A DNA stretch of 5,359 bases, from contig CAKZMS010000184.1 of assembly GCA_937128785.1 (NCBI GenBank), positions 1 through 5,359 on the forward strand. Reading direction: 5' to 3'. Below the pieces are notes generated by a model. The model ran no database searches. It worked only from the letters and a program-made list of their open reading frames with translations, and was not told the origin of the DNA. Below are positions 5,039 through 5,359 of the stretch, piece after piece (the first letter of the stretch is position 1; each line of letters begins with the position of its first letter). Source of the DNA: an uncultured Opitutaceae bacterium. Lineage in GTDB: Bacteria; Verrucomicrobiota; Verrucomicrobiia; Opitutales; Opitutaceae. The position numbers were made by a program, and so were the translations under genes.

Positions 5039-5359
5039 ATGACAGTTGCTCATTTCAGTCTCCCGAAGCCCTCTCCGAAATCACCGGTTGGTTTCGGCAC
5101 CTCCTGCTGCGCCGTGGCGGACAAGGTAGCCCAGCGCCTGGCGGAGCGCCGGCGTCGTCGCGAGTTATTGGAAGCTTATTTTTCTCCCGTGGTATCGGAG
5201 GCGGCAATGCCTTCGACGGTCGATCGCATGGTTCTTTGGAGGAGTCGCCATGGCCGGTATCAGTCTTGTGCCCGCCCCCAGTGTGATGACACCCGGTCCC
5301 TACTCTGTCATGCTGCCCGAAGTGCTGGTGCTGTTGCGCCCGGCGCCGGGTGCCCGGCT
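5039..5359 (+). CDS. Possible small ORF between mraZ and rsmH, unknown (3' end outside window)
   Basis: An ATG sits 2 bp after the mraZ stop, and its frame stays open to the window end (107 codons). The first ~60 residues look protein-like, with a charged helix (ADKVAQRLAERRRRRELLEAYF at about 27-48). From 5250 on it overlaps rsmH in a different frame, and there the translation becomes Arg/Cys/Ala-rich and shadow-like. No good ribosome binding site is present. It may be a short real gene, a spurious open frame in GC-rich DNA, or part of an N-terminal extension of rsmH broken by a frameshift. I do not recognise it. Confidence 0.25.
   Translation, partial: MTVAHFSLPKPSPKSPVGFGTSCCAVADKVAQRLAERRRRRELLEAYFSPVVSEAAMPSTVDRMVLWRSRHGRYQSCARPQCDDTRSLLCHAARSAGAVAPGAGCPA
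5238..5244 (+). promoter_or_regulatory. Ribosome binding site of rsmH
   Basis: GGAGGAG lies 5 bases before the ATG at 5250. It is the best Shine-Dalgarno match ahead of a recognised gene in the window and fixes the rsmH start there rather than further upstream. Confidence 0.8.
5250..5359 (+). CDS. rsmH: 16S rRNA (cytosine(1402)-N(4))-methyltransferase RsmH, N-terminal part (3' end outside window)
   Basis: RsmH (MraW) uses S-adenosylmethionine to methylate N4 of C1402 in the 16S rRNA decoding centre; it conventionally follows mraZ in the dcw cluster. Only 36 complete codons are visible. After a ~15-residue leader the sequence PYSVMLPEVLVLLRPAPGARL matches the family's opening 'H.PV(M/L)L.EVL..L.P.PGg..vD.T.G.GGH'; the SAM-binding glycine motif would come next, outside the window. 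The usual His of 'HxPV' is Tyr here (PYSV). The start is supported by GGAGGAG 5 bp upstream. A gap of 213 bp separates it from mraZ, longer than the near-contact often seen, and it contains the possible small ORF at 5039. Confidence 0.85.
   Translation, partial: MAGISLVPAPSVMTPGPYSVMLPEVLVLLRPAPGAR

Overview
The window looks like a chromosomal segment of a Verrucomicrobiota bacterium, most likely of the Opitutae/Opitutales type. This is an inference from gene style, with no database search behind it. The clues are the tandem 'NLSTRGF … RAAGPTL … NDNW' modules on a secreted protein, a formylglycine-generating-enzyme (FGE)-like protein ending in GFRVAL, short 'CACCGAGG'-type tandem words between genes, and an mraZ–rsmH start of a division and cell-wall (dcw) cluster. 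DNA is GC-rich throughout, with AT-rich spots only in the intergenic region ahead of mraZ.

Layout: (1) 1–489, + strand: the C-terminal part of an FGE-sulfatase/C-type-lectin-fold protein, cut by the window edge. Its last ~30 codons look like the variable region of a diversity-generating retroelement target. (2) 490–664: an intergenic region holding a short degenerate tandem repeat. (3) 665–1111, − strand: hisI (phosphoribosyl-AMP cyclohydrolase), split by one in-frame TAG inside its zinc-binding CHxGxRSC motif, with the remaining 34 codons intact behind it. (4) 1239–2069, + strand: a PP2C-family Ser/Thr phosphatase, divergent from hisI. (5) 2099–2404, − strand: a small cysteine-free DUF971 protein. 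It converges on the phosphatase, and both stop codons lie in one inverted repeat. (6) 2476–4299, − strand: a secreted matrixin-type zinc metalloprotease with an Ig-like domain and two C-terminal modules. (7) 4300–4559: a divergent intergenic region ending in three TGGGN boxes spaced exactly 10 bp apart, matching the known MraZ operator. (8) 4560–5036, + strand: mraZ. (9) 5039 onward: an open frame of unknown status. (10) 5250–5359: the start of rsmH, preceded by an excellent ribosome binding site.

The genes do not form one pathway. The right end is the regulated head of the dcw cluster: MraZ is the autoregulator and RsmH the 16S rRNA methyltransferase. The middle is a set of individually transcribed housekeeping and secreted-protein genes. 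The points most worth checking are the amber codon in hisI, the retroelement-like variable region at 382–459, and the mraZ leader, where operator boxes, a small overlapping ORF and the mraZ starts are packed into about 60 bp.
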